Assembly: GCF_001571305.1 (NCBI RefSeq)
Contig: NZ_BCTN01000002.1
Location: 1 to 64,000 of the forward strand
Direction of reading: 5' to 3'
DNA from: Erwinia persicina NBRC 102418
GTDB taxonomy: Bacteria > Pseudomonadota > Gammaproteobacteria > Enterobacterales > Enterobacteriaceae
Length of the DNA: 64,000 nucleotides
Positions 36,801 to 45,867 of the stretch are shown one piece after another (position 1 is the stretch's first letter; every line of letters begins with the position of its first letter). The notes beneath the pieces are model-generated. The model was not told the origin of the DNA. It was given only the letters and a program-made list of their open reading frames with translations, and ran no database searches. The position numbers and the translations under genes were made by a program.

Positions 36801-37694
36801 ATGAGCGAGAAGTTACAAAAAGTTTTAGCACGCGCCGGGCATGGTTCCCGTCGTGAAATCGAAACCCTGATCTCTGCCGGACGCGTCAGCGTCGATGGCA
36901 AGCTGGCCACACTGGGCGACCGTGTTGAACCCAGCGCATCAATGAAAATTCGTGTAGACGGCCATATTGTGCCCGTCAGTGAATCCATTACAGAAGTTTG
37001 TCGCGTTCTGGCGTATTACAAGCCTGAAGGTGAACTCTGTACCCGTAACGACCCGGAAGGGCGGCCAACGGTGTTTGACCGTCTGCCAAAGTTGCGCGGT
37101 GCCCGCTGGGTTGCCGTCGGCCGTCTGGACGTCAATACCTGCGGTCTGCTGCTGTTCACGACTGATGGTGAACTGGCTAACCGTCTGATGCACCCAAGCC
37201 GCGAAGTCGAGCGTGAATACGCCGTGCGCGTGTTTGGTGCCGTGGATGATGAGAAGATCAAACAGTTAAGCCGTGGCGTGCAGTTAGAAGATGGCCCGGC
37301 AGCCTTTAAGACCCTGAAGTTTACCGGGGGCGAAGGGATCAACCAGTGGTATAACGTCACGCTGACCGAAGGCCGTAACCGTGAAGTGCGCCGCCTGTGG
37401 GAAGCCGTAGGCGTGCAGGTCAGTCGGCTGATCCGCGTCCGCTACGGCGATATCGATCTGCCTAAAGGTCTGCCGCGTGGCGGCTGGACGGAGCTGGATC
37501 TGGAGCCGACTAACTACCTGCGTGAGCTGGTCGGTCTGGCACCGGAAACGGTCAGCAAAGTGCCGGTAGAAAAGGATCGTCGTCGTACCAAGGCGAATCA
37601 GATCCGCCGTGCGGTGAAGCGCCATACCACCACCACAACCAAAACCAGTAAGCCGGGCAGCAACCGCCGCTCATCGAAACGCCAGCAGGGCTAG
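36801..37694 (+). CDS. rluB: 23S rRNA pseudouridine(2605) synthase
   Basis: RluB makes pseudouridine 2605 in 23S rRNA. An N-terminal S4 RNA-binding domain (about 3-60) precedes the RsuA-type catalytic domain with Asp110 in [13 protein letters not shown]. The C-terminal tail is basic and low in complexity (Lys/Arg/Thr/Ser), typical of RluB. It has 297 residues against 291 in E. coli. Confidence 0.97.
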   Translation: MSEKLQKVLARAGHGSRREIETLISAGRVSVDGKLATLGDRVEPSASMKIRVDGHIVPVSESITEVCRVLAYYKPEGELCTRNDPEGRPTVFDRLPKLRGARWVAVGRLDVNTCGLLLFTTDGELANRLMHPSREVEREYAVRVFGAVDDEKIKQLSRGVQLEDGPAAFKTLKFTGGEGINQWYNVTLTEGRNREVRRLWEAVGVQVSRLIRVRYGDIDLPKGLPRGGWTELDLEPTNYLRELVGLAPETVSKVPVEKDRRRTKANQIRRAVKRHTTTTTKTSKPGSNRRSSKRQQG

Positions 37695-37710
37695 CGCCCA
37701 CGCTGAGACA

Positions 37711-37737
37711 AAAAAGGGACCTCCGGGTCCTTTTTTT
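37711..37737. terminator. Bidirectional terminator rluB/btuR
   Basis: AAAAAGGGACC-TCCG-GGTCCTTTTTTT, a short GC stem extended by A-T pairs, between convergent genes. Confidence 0.85.
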
Positions 37738-37748
37738 ATGGGCGCGGG

Positions 37749-38339
37749 TTACCAGTCAATCCCCTGCTGCGCCTGGATCCCGGCATCGAAGGCGTGTTTT
37801 ACCGGACGCATTTCACTGACGGTATCTGCCAGCGCCAGAATATCCCGGTGACAGCCGCGCCCGGTGATAATCACACTCTGCCCGGCAGGGCGCTGCCGCA
37901 GTGCCTCAAGGACCTCCTCCAGCGGCAGATAGTCAAAACTCACCATATACGTCAGCTCATCCAGCACCACCAGGTCCAGCGTCGGGTCCTGCAGCATCCG
38001 CCTGCCGTGCTGCCACACTGCCAGGCAGGCGGCGGTATCGGTTTCACGATTCTGTGTGTCCCAGGTAAAGCCGGTGGACATCACCTGAAACTCCACGCCG
38101 TGGGGCTCCAGCAAATTACGCTCGCCGTTCGGCCACTCGCCTTTGATAAACTGGATCACCCCTACGCGTTTCTGATGGCCAACGGCGCGGCTGGCGGTAC
38201 CAAACGCGGCAGTGGTTTTCCCTTTGCCGTTGCCGGTAAAGACCATCAGGATGCCGCGCACGTCGGTGGCTGCCGCAATGCGCGCATCGACCTGCTCTTT
38301 CAGACGCTGCTGGCGCTGCTGATGACGATCGGTGGCCAT
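37749..38339 (-). CDS. btuR: Corrinoid adenosyltransferase
   Basis: BtuR (CobA/CobO) transfers the adenosyl group from ATP to cob(I)alamin to make coenzyme B12. The modified P-loop GNGKGKT lies at residues 36-42. The 196-residue length equals E. coli BtuR. Its ATG overlaps the yciK stop by one base (TAATG), so it is translated in coupling with yciK. Confidence 0.97.
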   Translation of the reverse strand: MATDRHQQRQQRLKEQVDARIAAATDVRGILMVFTGNGKGKTTAAFGTASRAVGHQKRVGVIQFIKGEWPNGERNLLEPHGVEFQVMSTGFTWDTQNRETDTAACLAVWQHGRRMLQDPTLDLVVLDELTYMVSFDYLPLEEVLEALRQRPAGQSVIITGRGCHRDILALADTVSEMRPVKHAFDAGIQAQQGIDW

Positions 38340-39100
38340 TATTCCGCCGCTCCCGCTTTGCGCCCGGGTTGCGCGTCAAAAGTCTGCCCGGTTTTAAGCC
38401 TGCTGTCATCGCCCATCAGCCAGAGATAAAGCGGCATAATTTCGGCCGGGGTCTTCAGCTTGCGGGCGTCTTCCTGCGGGAAAGCGCTGGCGCGCATTTT
38501 GGTTCGGGTGCCTCCCGGGTTAATGCAGTTTACCCGCAGTTGCCGCGCATCATACTCTTCGGCCAGCACCTGCATCATGCCTTCGGTGGCAAATTTCGAT
38601 ACGGAGTAGGCCCCCCATCCCGCGCGACCCTGGCGGCCGACGCTCGACGAGGTGAAGACCAGTGACGCTGCATCGGATTTAAGCAGCAGAGGAAGCAGTG
38701 CCTGGGTGAGGAAAAACGTGCCGTCAATATTGACGCGCATCACCCGTTGCCAGGTGGCCGGATCCTGCTGATCCATGGGGATGACATCGCCCAGAAGCCC
38801 GGCGTTATGCAGCACACCGTCAAGGCGCGGCACCTGAGTGGCCAGTGTCTCTGCCAGCGCACGGCAGCTTTCTGCGGTCGCTGTTTCCAGATCCAGGGTA
38901 AACCACAGCGCGGGAACCTGACTGTGCGCGTTCACTTCATCACAGACGCGTTGCAGCTTTTCCGCATTCCGGCCAAGCAACACTACCTGTGCGCCGTAGC
39001 GGGCATAGGAGAGTGCCGCTTCCCGACCTATACCATCGCTGGCACCGGTCACAAGAATAATTCGGTTATTAAGTAGATCGCTTTTCGGTTGATAGTACAC
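38339..39100 (-). CDS. yciK: Short-chain dehydrogenase YciK
   Basis: A classical SDR oxidoreductase of 253 residues (E. coli 252). The NAD(P)-binding TGASDGIG (18-25), NNAG-type HNAGLLGD, and the catalytic YSVSK are present. It contains the INPGGTRTKMRA segment common to YciK proteins. The physiological substrate is unknown. Upstream of and coupled to btuR, divergent from sohB. Confidence 0.95.
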   Translation of the reverse strand: MYYQPKSDLLNNRIILVTGASDGIGREAALSYARYGAQVVLLGRNAEKLQRVCDEVNAHSQVPALWFTLDLETATAESCRALAETLATQVPRLDGVLHNAGLLGDVIPMDQQDPATWQRVMRVNIDGTFFLTQALLPLLLKSDAASLVFTSSSVGRQGRAGWGAYSVSKFATEGMMQVLAEEYDARQLRVNCINPGGTRTKMRASAFPQEDARKLKTPAEIMPLYLWLMGDDSRLKTGQTFDAQPGRKAGAAE

Positions 39101-39323
39101 GGGATGATCCTCTGGCGATGGGGGATATCAGGGGCAGACTGCGATTTTCGCCTGATGTAAGCCCTTGCACGGATTGAATAAAGTGTTTTATGCCTGAAAA
39201 CGGCGCTGAGTTCAATCGTGCACCCGGGTTATTGGGACGCAGAAACGGGTTGCAGGCGACTCCTGAGCGTGACTCAGCTACACTAAGGCTGTCTCTAACA
39301 CAATGTAAATCAAGGCGGATTGA

Positions 39324-40373
39324 GTGGATCTACTCTCTTATTATGGACTTTTCCTGGCGAAGACCGTCACCGTAGTGGTGGCGATCGTGGCAATTGCCAT
39401 CACCATCGCCACCCTTGCCATGCGTAAACGTGCTCAGGGTGGGCAGCTAAAACTGACGCACCTCGACGAACGTTACCGCGAGATGCAGGACACGATGCGG
39501 CTGACGAAGATGAAGCCGCTCCAGCAAAAACTGTGGCATAAAGCGCAGAAGAAAAAAGATAAGCAGGAAGCAAAGACGGCAAAGCAGCAGGCGAAGCTGG
39601 GCCATGCGCCGGTGCAGGAAAAACCAACGATCTACGTGCTGGATTTCAAAGGCAGCATGGATGCCGGGGAAGTCTCTTCACTGCGTGAGGAGGTGTCGGC
39701 GGTGCTGGCGGTGGCGGCCGCAGGGGATGAGGTTCTCCTGCGCCTGGAGAGTCCGGGCGGCGTGGTGCACGGTTATGGCCTGGCTGCATCGCAGCTTCAG
39801 CGTCTGCGGGACAAAAAAATCCCACTGACCGTGGCCGTGGACAAAGTCGCGGCCAGTGGGGGTTACATGATGGCCTGTGTGGCCGACCGGATTGTTGCTG
39901 CGCCATTCTCTATCATCGGCTCCATTGGCGTCGTGGCGCAAATCCCCAACTTCAATCGCCTGCTTAAGCGTAATGAAATTGACGTTGAGCTGCACACGGC
40001 CGGTGAATACAAGCGGACGCTGACGCTGTTTGGTGAGAATACCGAAGAGGGGCGTGAGAAATTTCGCGAAGATCTGAACGAAACGCACGTGCTGTTTAAG
40101 CAGTTCGTGCATCAGATGCGGCCCTCGCTGGACATTGACCGCGTGGCGACCGGTGAACACTGGTACGGAACGCAGGCGCTGGAAAATGGTCTGGTGGACG
40201 CCATCAGCACCAGCGACGACCTGATCATCGAACGCATGAACGCACACCAGGTGATCGGCGTGCGCTATGCCCGTCGTAAAAGCGTGATGAGCCGTTTCAC
40301 TGACAGTGCCTCTGCCAGCGTTGAACGTCTGCTGCTGCGCCTCTGGCAGCGTGGCGATAAACCGCTGCTCTGA
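39324..40373 (+). CDS. sohB: S49-family periplasmic/inner-membrane protease SohB
   Basis: SohB is a membrane-anchored S49 peptidase, related to SppA, that as a multicopy gene suppresses a degP (htrA) mutation in E. coli. An N-terminal hydrophobic anchor spans about residues 14-33. A charged Lys/Gln-rich linker precedes the ClpP-like fold with the catalytic Ser178 (AASGGYMMAC) and Lys230 (GEYKRTL). The 349 residues equal E. coli SohB. Start is GTG at 39324 after AAGGCGG. In E. coli yciN and topA come next; here the five-gene island intervenes and yciN is missing. Confidence 0.97.
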   Translation: MDLLSYYGLFLAKTVTVVVAIVAIAITIATLAMRKRAQGGQLKLTHLDERYREMQDTMRLTKMKPLQQKLWHKAQKKKDKQEAKTAKQQAKLGHAPVQEKPTIYVLDFKGSMDAGEVSSLREEVSAVLAVAAAGDEVLLRLESPGGVVHGYGLAASQLQRLRDKKIPLTVAVDKVAASGGYMMACVADRIVAAPFSIIGSIGVVAQIPNFNRLLKRNEIDVELHTAGEYKRTLTLFGENTEEGREKFREDLNETHVLFKQFVHQMRPSLDIDRVATGEHWYGTQALENGLVDAISTSDDLIIERMNAHQVIGVRYARRKSVMSRFTDSASASVERLLLRLWQRGDKPLL

Positions 40374-40382
40374 GCCTGAGTT

Positions 40383-40404
40383 AACGCCCGCTTCTGCGGG
40401 CGTT
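40383..40404. terminator. Hairpin between sohB and the yeh-like island
   Basis: AACGCCCGC-TTCT-GCGGGCGTT, a perfect 9-bp stem between convergent sohB and the SWIM gene. No T-run follows. Confidence 0.6.
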
Positions 40405-40410
40405 ATGCCG

Positions 40411-42423
40411 TTAAGACGCCGCCGGCGTCAGCAGGGACTCCTGCTCCAGCCTGTCACGCAGCAGCACAAAGGCGGTCAGCGTCTTCACCAGCTCATCAGC
40501 ATCGGCACCCCGCAGGCACGCAGGGATCTGACCCGCCAGCCTCGCCAGTCTTTCAAATCCACAGCGTTGAAGCTCGGCTGCCAGGGCTTCGGCCTCCCGG
40601 CACGCACGCTGTTCCTGATGATGCAAGCCGTTATGCAGCCAGTCGACCAGCATCTGTTGGCAGCGCTGAAGCAGTTGCAGCGAGAGCGGCAGGGGGCTTT
40701 CAACGGCACCCGACGGCAGTGCCTGCGGCGGATGTTCGCCAGCATGCAGCACCCAGGCCCGTTTCGCGGTCATGACCACCAGAGGTTCCAGTATCAGTTT
40801 CCCCCCGGCCAGAGAAACCAGTCCGGAAACCTGACAGATTGGATCATCCGGCTGTTGCAGTACGTTGATGAAGCAATCAATGGCACCCGGTGCGGCCGGG
40901 GTGACACTCAGCGACAGACACAGCACGTTATCTTCGCCGGGGCCGCTGATGACTTCGGCTTCCAGCGTCTGACGCCCGGCATCCCAGCGGAGGCTCAGGC
41001 ACTCACCCAGCGGCAGGATAAACAGGTTGTCGCTGTCACTCAGCGGGCGGGTAAAGGCGGGGGGACGATGCAGCAGATGCTCACGCAGCGCCACCACCCC
41101 GGGCTGACTGAGGGGTGAGTCCGTCATGGCCCAGGCGACGGGCGTCAGGGGCGCAACGGCATTGAGGCGATCGCGCGCGCTGAGGTGCAGTTCACCCCGG
41201 GCATCACGCTGCGCCGCCTGGGAAATAATCTGACCGCCCGCCAGCATATCAGCCTGAAAGCCGGCAATGCGCCGCTGCCAGCCCGGGGCGTTCTCCTGTT
41301 CCGCCAGAGGCCACTGCCGGGAGAGATGTAACACACTGCCGGTATCAGGGTCGGTAAACCAGATGCGCACGCCATAATGCAGCGCGTTCTGCCAGCACTG
41401 CATACCCAGCGACACCAGGCGCAGATGATCGAGCCTGACCTGATCCTGCACCCCAAGCCCAACCAGGCTGCGCCAGGGTTGCGCGGGCGTCCGATCGTCA
41501 GCGGCAATGCCTGCCATCTCCCGGGCAGCGCACAGACGGGCCGTCAGTGCGGCGAACTGGCTGAGAAACGCTCCTGCACGATAGTGGGAAGCGCGTTGAT
41601 GAAAGTCATCAATGCCTTCCGATACCTGTTGCAGTGCCAGGGTGACCCAGCGCCAGTCCGCCTGTTTTGCCTGGCGCCGGGCGCGAATAAGAAGAGGCGT
41701 AAACGTGACGGCGGGCTGGCTGATGCCGCCGCTCCACAGGGCATAACTCAGGTCATTCAGCTGCGCCAGACCGTCCTCCTCCGGCATCTGTATCGCGGTT
41801 GCCCCCGGCTGCCCGGCTGCGGTCTGCCAGGTAAGATGGTCGAAACCAGGATGACGGGCTTCGGCCGCGGCGAAGGCCTGTACCGCAAGAATAATATGTT
41901 CACACAGCGTGCCTTCAATACAGTCACAGCGGGCAAAACGCATACTGCTGCGTGAGAAAAACCGCACGTCGCTCATTGGCAGCCTGGCGGCAGGCACCTG
42001 GCCGGGAGCACAGTGAAGCTCAATGATCAGGCCTTTATCCGCCAGCAGCTGCGCCCGCTGGCGCGTCGCCGCAGGCAGGGAGGTGAGTTCGGCCAGCCAG
42101 TCTCCTGGCTGCCAGCGTGTGTCTGGCAGCGCTGCTGCCGGAGCATGGCTGTGCTGATACCCCAGCACCAGCATTACCCGATGACGACACATACCGCTGG
42201 CATTGCAGGTGCAGCTCGCCTCTTTCAGCGCCTGGCCTTCGTTTAACCGGGTCAAGGTACCATCGCTGAACTGTGCGGTCAGCACACCTCCTGCATCGCT
42301 GAACAGCGGCAGGTTTCCGGCGGCGATCTCCTTCTGGCTGCGTTTAACAAAACCTGCGTTGCTTAGCGCGGTCAGTGCCTGGGGCGTCAGTTCGAGCAGT
42401 TCATTGCGCACGGGAGCACTCAT
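40411..42423 (-). CDS. yehQ: Double SWIM zinc-finger protein (YehQ-like)
   Basis: A 670-residue protein with two SWIM motifs (CxCxnCxH) in the N-terminal quarter: Cys71-Cys73-Cys79-His81 (CTCNASGMCRH) and Cys166-Cys168-Cys174-His176 (CDCIEGTLCEH). SWIM domains bind zinc and are found in proteins that contact DNA or other proteins. The long remainder has no motif I recognise. Its ATG overlaps the stop codon of the VWA gene (ATGA), so the two are translationally coupled. It is the last gene of the five-gene operon and corresponds to E. coli YehQ by content and order. Function unknown. Confidence 0.85.
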   Translation of the reverse strand: MSAPVRNELLELTPQALTALSNAGFVKRSQKEIAAGNLPLFSDAGGVLTAQFSDGTLTRLNEGQALKEASCTCNASGMCRHRVMLVLGYQHSHAPAAALPDTRWQPGDWLAELTSLPAATRQRAQLLADKGLIIELHCAPGQVPAARLPMSDVRFFSRSSMRFARCDCIEGTLCEHIILAVQAFAAAEARHPGFDHLTWQTAAGQPGATAIQMPEEDGLAQLNDLSYALWSGGISQPAVTFTPLLIRARRQAKQADWRWVTLALQQVSEGIDDFHQRASHYRAGAFLSQFAALTARLCAAREMAGIAADDRTPAQPWRSLVGLGVQDQVRLDHLRLVSLGMQCWQNALHYGVRIWFTDPDTGSVLHLSRQWPLAEQENAPGWQRRIAGFQADMLAGGQIISQAAQRDARGELHLSARDRLNAVAPLTPVAWAMTDSPLSQPGVVALREHLLHRPPAFTRPLSDSDNLFILPLGECLSLRWDAGRQTLEAEVISGPGEDNVLCLSLSVTPAAPGAIDCFINVLQQPDDPICQVSGLVSLAGGKLILEPLVVMTAKRAWVLHAGEHPPQALPSGAVESPLPLSLQLLQRCQQMLVDWLHNGLHHQEQRACREAEALAAELQRCGFERLARLAGQIPACLRGADADELVKTLTAFVLLRDRLEQESLLTPAAS

Positions 42424-43556
42424 GATTGTAAATTCTCTGCCAGCCACGCTGCCAGTTCTCCCGGCGTCATCGCGGCAATCTGTGCACCGGCATTAACCAG
42501 CCGCTGGGCCATTTCCCGGTCATAGCTCGGCGCGGCTTTATTGTCCAGTGCGGCCAGTCCAAGGACTTTGCTGCCATCCTGCACACACTGTCTGACCTGG
42601 TTGACCAGCAGGGAGGGAGAACCGCCCTCGAAGAAATCGCTGACCAGCACAATGGCGCTTTTTTCCGGCTGCGTAATGAGTTGCCGGGCGTACTGCACGG
42701 CTTTACCGATATCCGTGCCGCCGCCCAGTTGCACTTTCATCAGCAGGTCAACCGGGTCCTGCACGTCGTCCGTCAGGTCAACCACACTGGTATCAAACGC
42801 CACCAGATGAGTACGAATGCCCGGAAGCTGCCACAGACAGGCGGCCATCACCGCTGAGTGGATCACCGAATCCACCATCGATCCGCTCTGATCGACCAGC
42901 AACACCAACTGCCATTTTTCACTGTGACGTTTAACCCGGCTGAGAAACACCGGGGATTCAATATACAGACGACGGCGATCCGGATCCCAGCGATGCAGGT
43001 TATCTCGCAGCGTACTTTTAAAATCGAAGTTACGGGCGATAGCGACCGGTGACCGTCGCCGCCGGTCGCGGGTGCCGGAAAAGGCCTGGCGGACGTCGGT
43101 CGCCAGCCGCGCCATAATCTGTTCCACGACCTGGCGCACCAGGCGACGTGCGGCCTGTAATACCTGCGGATTCATCAGGTGCTTGGTATGCAGAACGGCG
43201 CGCAGCAGGCCTTCAGAGGGGGCGATGCGTTCCAGGACATCCAGATTGGTGACCACGTCATCAATGCCAAAGCGCAGCACGGCGTCACTTTCCAGACGCT
43301 CAATCACCTCCGCGGGGAATAGCTGGTGGATGGCATTAATCCATTCTGGCGTGCTGAGCTGTGAACCCTCCATCCCGCCGTGACGTTCACCACGCTGGAT
43401 CCGCTGCGGATCGCGCCCGTACAGCCACTCCAGGGCATTATCAATGGCGCGGGCCTGTTCATCCAGCCCACTGAGGCTGTTTTCTGCCGCCTCTCCGAGC
43501 AGCAGACGCCAGCGCTGCAGCTCAGGGCTGGATAAAATATCAGAGAGTTCAGGCAT
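42420..43556 (-). CDS. yehP: VWA (MIDAS) domain protein (YehP-like)
   Basis: A 378-residue protein, the same length as E. coli YehP. A helical N-terminal half precedes a VWA domain with an intact metal-ion-dependent adhesion site: DQSGS (222-226), Thr281 (GGGTDIG) and Asp307 (SDFFEGG). VWA proteins of this kind act with MoxR ATPases as metal-dependent substrate binders in chaperone-like complexes. I chose the ATG at 43556 (MPELSDILSS) with AAAGGAAC upstream. The open frame runs 81 codons further but through the preceding gene. It starts 10 bp after the DUF5682 gene and overlaps the SWIM gene. Confidence 0.92.
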   Translation of the reverse strand: MPELSDILSSPELQRWRLLLGEAAENSLSGLDEQARAIDNALEWLYGRDPQRIQRGERHGGMEGSQLSTPEWINAIHQLFPAEVIERLESDAVLRFGIDDVVTNLDVLERIAPSEGLLRAVLHTKHLMNPQVLQAARRLVRQVVEQIMARLATDVRQAFSGTRDRRRRSPVAIARNFDFKSTLRDNLHRWDPDRRRLYIESPVFLSRVKRHSEKWQLVLLVDQSGSMVDSVIHSAVMAACLWQLPGIRTHLVAFDTSVVDLTDDVQDPVDLLMKVQLGGGTDIGKAVQYARQLITQPEKSAIVLVSDFFEGGSPSLLVNQVRQCVQDGSKVLGLAALDNKAAPSYDREMAQRLVNAGAQIAAMTPGELAAWLAENLQS

Positions 43557-43566
43557 CAGTGTTCCT

Positions 43567-45867
43567 TTACAATATGCCCCAGGCGCGCAGTTGATCGGCT
43601 GCGCGTTGATCCTGCTGCTGGTGACGGAAAAGTTCGGCGGGTGTGCAGGACGCCACCTGCGGGGTCTGTAACAGATGTTCAGGCAGGTGTGGCAGCTGAT
43701 AATGCGCCAGCACCTGACGCGCCAGCGCTGCCCGTTCACGCGGTGGCAGCCAGGCGAGCGCCGCCCGCATATCGGGCAGGGCGCGAATGAACTGATCATC
43801 GTCCAGCTGCATCAACTGCTGATTGAATCCCCCGACAAACGCGGGATGCGAGGCCAACTGATGACGGGCAAGCGCAATCAGGCCATGCAGTGCTTCCCCC
43901 AGACGATCGGGGGGAAGATCGTTCAGCAGCGCCAGCGCCGCCTGGGTATCGGCATCGGGATGCTCCAGCCGGATGAGCGCGCCCAGCGCCGCACCCCGAC
44001 TGAGGGCACAGGCGTCTTTCGCCCGGTACCGGCGGGTCAGCACGGCCAGTGCGCGCGGCAGAGGCACCAGTTCGCCCGCGGGCTGGCGGTTCTGTTCATC
44101 GCGCAGAATATGGCACAGCGCCTGCCAGCTGTGCAGATGGGAACTGACCTGAGGGGAGCCAATCAGCCCGGTAGACTCCGCCAGCCACAGGGTACGATCA
44201 ATCGCCGCCCGCAGGGTGGTTTGCAGAACAGCCGCGTCGCGCATGCCGTTGAGGGGATCGTGACGCCACAGGGCGTAAAGCACCTCCAGCGGCGGGCCCA
44301 TGGCTTCAAAATCACACTCAACCGCAATCTGCTGCTCCAGCCGGGTCAGTAACACCTGGCTGAACGATGACAGTCCGGCGAGGGTTGCGCGCTGCAGCCA
44401 GCCCGCCAGCAGGGCAATGCCCTCTGACTCCGCCATGGCAGATGACAGCCGGTGACGGGCCGCTTCCTCCAGCGTTGCGCCATAGCGTGCGGCTTCGATC
44501 AGGGCGGCGTGCTGCGCTAACGGCCGCGTCAGCGCCCACTGCTCGTCGCCGTCGCCGGACAGCGCCAGGGTGCTACCGGACAGGCAGATTATTCCCGGGA
44601 TCTCCAGTACGGCAAGACGGTGCAGGACCTGACTTTGCTGCAGGCCTGTCGCGTCGTAACGGTTAAGCGACAGCGTGGCGGGCAGGGTGATGTTAACCCG
44701 CGTCAGTTCGTGGCTGACATCCTGAGGCAGCGGCGGCTGCGGGGTGGCGGCCGCCAGAATACCAAACCGCTGGCCTGCGAGTATATCAACCAGCACGATA
44801 AGAATAGGATCGGTTCCGGCCTGCAGCGTTCCGCGATAGCTCCATGGCAGCGGCGCATTGAGGGCTTCTTTGATCAGGCTACCGGCGAGCGCATCCAGCC
44901 AGTCGTTACGCAGAGGAAGCCGGTGTCCACGCAGGGCCGCCAGCGCCAGCGCCTGGCTCAGGACATTGGCCATATCCGCCGTCGATGCCGGCAGATGACG
45001 CTGACGCAGCGCAGCCAGCACTGCTTCGAGCAGTTGCAGTCCGGCCTGTCGCTGGCCAACCCGCCAGCACCAGTCCTGCCAGACCGGGGCGGGCATTCCC
45101 GACAGGTAGCCCGCCAGGACATCCAGTCGCTTTTCACTGTAAGGCGTCAGATAGCTGCCGCTGACGGCACCCGGCTCCGCCGGTTCAGGGGCTGGAGGCC
45201 GTTCCGTGGGGTCAGCATCCCGCCACAGACGGCTGAGGGCCGGGGCGTGCCAGCCTCCGCAGACCACCAGCACCGGACCGCTGTTCTGCGCAACCGCCCA
45301 GGCGATCCAGCTTGCCATGTAGGCTTCACGTTGCCGATCCTGTTCGCTGCCGCAGCTGCCCTCACGCAGCTGTTCAAACCACAGCGCCAGGGCCTCCGGC
45401 AGGCAGGCCTGTTGCGCCTCATCTTCGAAAAGATGATCCCACAGCGCATCACTGCTCTCCATACCACAGGCGTCGAGCATGGCCTGCTGGCGCTGATGAT
45501 AGTGTGTGTCTGCGTCGTCAGTGTCATCGGCAGACAGGGCCCAGACGGGCAAATCGATAAAGCAGGCCTGTGCGCCGACCACTTCTGCGGCCTGCAGGGC
45601 CTGCCACTCCGGGGACCACTCGGCAAAAGGGGTCCAGGCACCCGTTCCGGGCCTCTGATGATCCTGAAACTGACAATAGCTGTAGATGGCGACCGGCAGG
45701 GTATGCGGCAGCCGCAGCTCACCGAGGCGGGGCGTAAAATCGGCAGGCCCTTCAATCAGCACCCAGGCCGGGCGGAGCTGTTCGACACTGTCACGCACCA
45801 GCCGGGCGCAGGCGGGGCTGTGATGGCGAATGCCGATAATCAGCGGGGCTATGGAGGCGACGGTCAT
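43567..45867 (-). CDS. yehM: DUF5682 family protein (YehM-like)
   Basis: A 766-residue cytosolic protein (E. coli YehM about 759). The N-terminus has IIGIRHHSPACA (about residues 10-21), then WVLIEGPADF and FAEWSPEWQAL with FIDLP: the hallmark of DUF5682. This arrangement of a GxRHH motif followed by a conserved Glu recalls the TIKI/TraB/erythromycin-esterase superfamily of metallo-hydrolases. That link is my inference and untested. Its ATG overlaps the MoxR stop codon by 4 bases (ATGA). The gene is universally found with MoxR, VWA and SWIM genes in the clusters I know. Biochemical function is unknown. Confidence 0.85.
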   Translation of the reverse strand: MTVASIAPLIIGIRHHSPACARLVRDSVEQLRPAWVLIEGPADFTPRLGELRLPHTLPVAIYSYCQFQDHQRPGTGAWTPFAEWSPEWQALQAAEVVGAQACFIDLPVWALSADDTDDADTHYHQRQQAMLDACGMESSDALWDHLFEDEAQQACLPEALALWFEQLREGSCGSEQDRQREAYMASWIAWAVAQNSGPVLVVCGGWHAPALSRLWRDADPTERPPAPEPAEPGAVSGSYLTPYSEKRLDVLAGYLSGMPAPVWQDWCWRVGQRQAGLQLLEAVLAALRQRHLPASTADMANVLSQALALAALRGHRLPLRNDWLDALAGSLIKEALNAPLPWSYRGTLQAGTDPILIVLVDILAGQRFGILAAATPQPPLPQDVSHELTRVNITLPATLSLNRYDATGLQQSQVLHRLAVLEIPGIICLSGSTLALSGDGDEQWALTRPLAQHAALIEAARYGATLEEAARHRLSSAMAESEGIALLAGWLQRATLAGLSSFSQVLLTRLEQQIAVECDFEAMGPPLEVLYALWRHDPLNGMRDAAVLQTTLRAAIDRTLWLAESTGLIGSPQVSSHLHSWQALCHILRDEQNRQPAGELVPLPRALAVLTRRYRAKDACALSRGAALGALIRLEHPDADTQAALALLNDLPPDRLGEALHGLIALARHQLASHPAFVGGFNQQLMQLDDDQFIRALPDMRAALAWLPPRERAALARQVLAHYQLPHLPEHLLQTPQVASCTPAELFRHQQQDQRAADQLRAWGIL

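Noticed and set aside
36602-36988. A 128-residue minus-strand open frame overlapping the rluB start
   Set aside because: It runs antisense across the rluB promoter and its S4 domain coding region; no ribosome site or domain.
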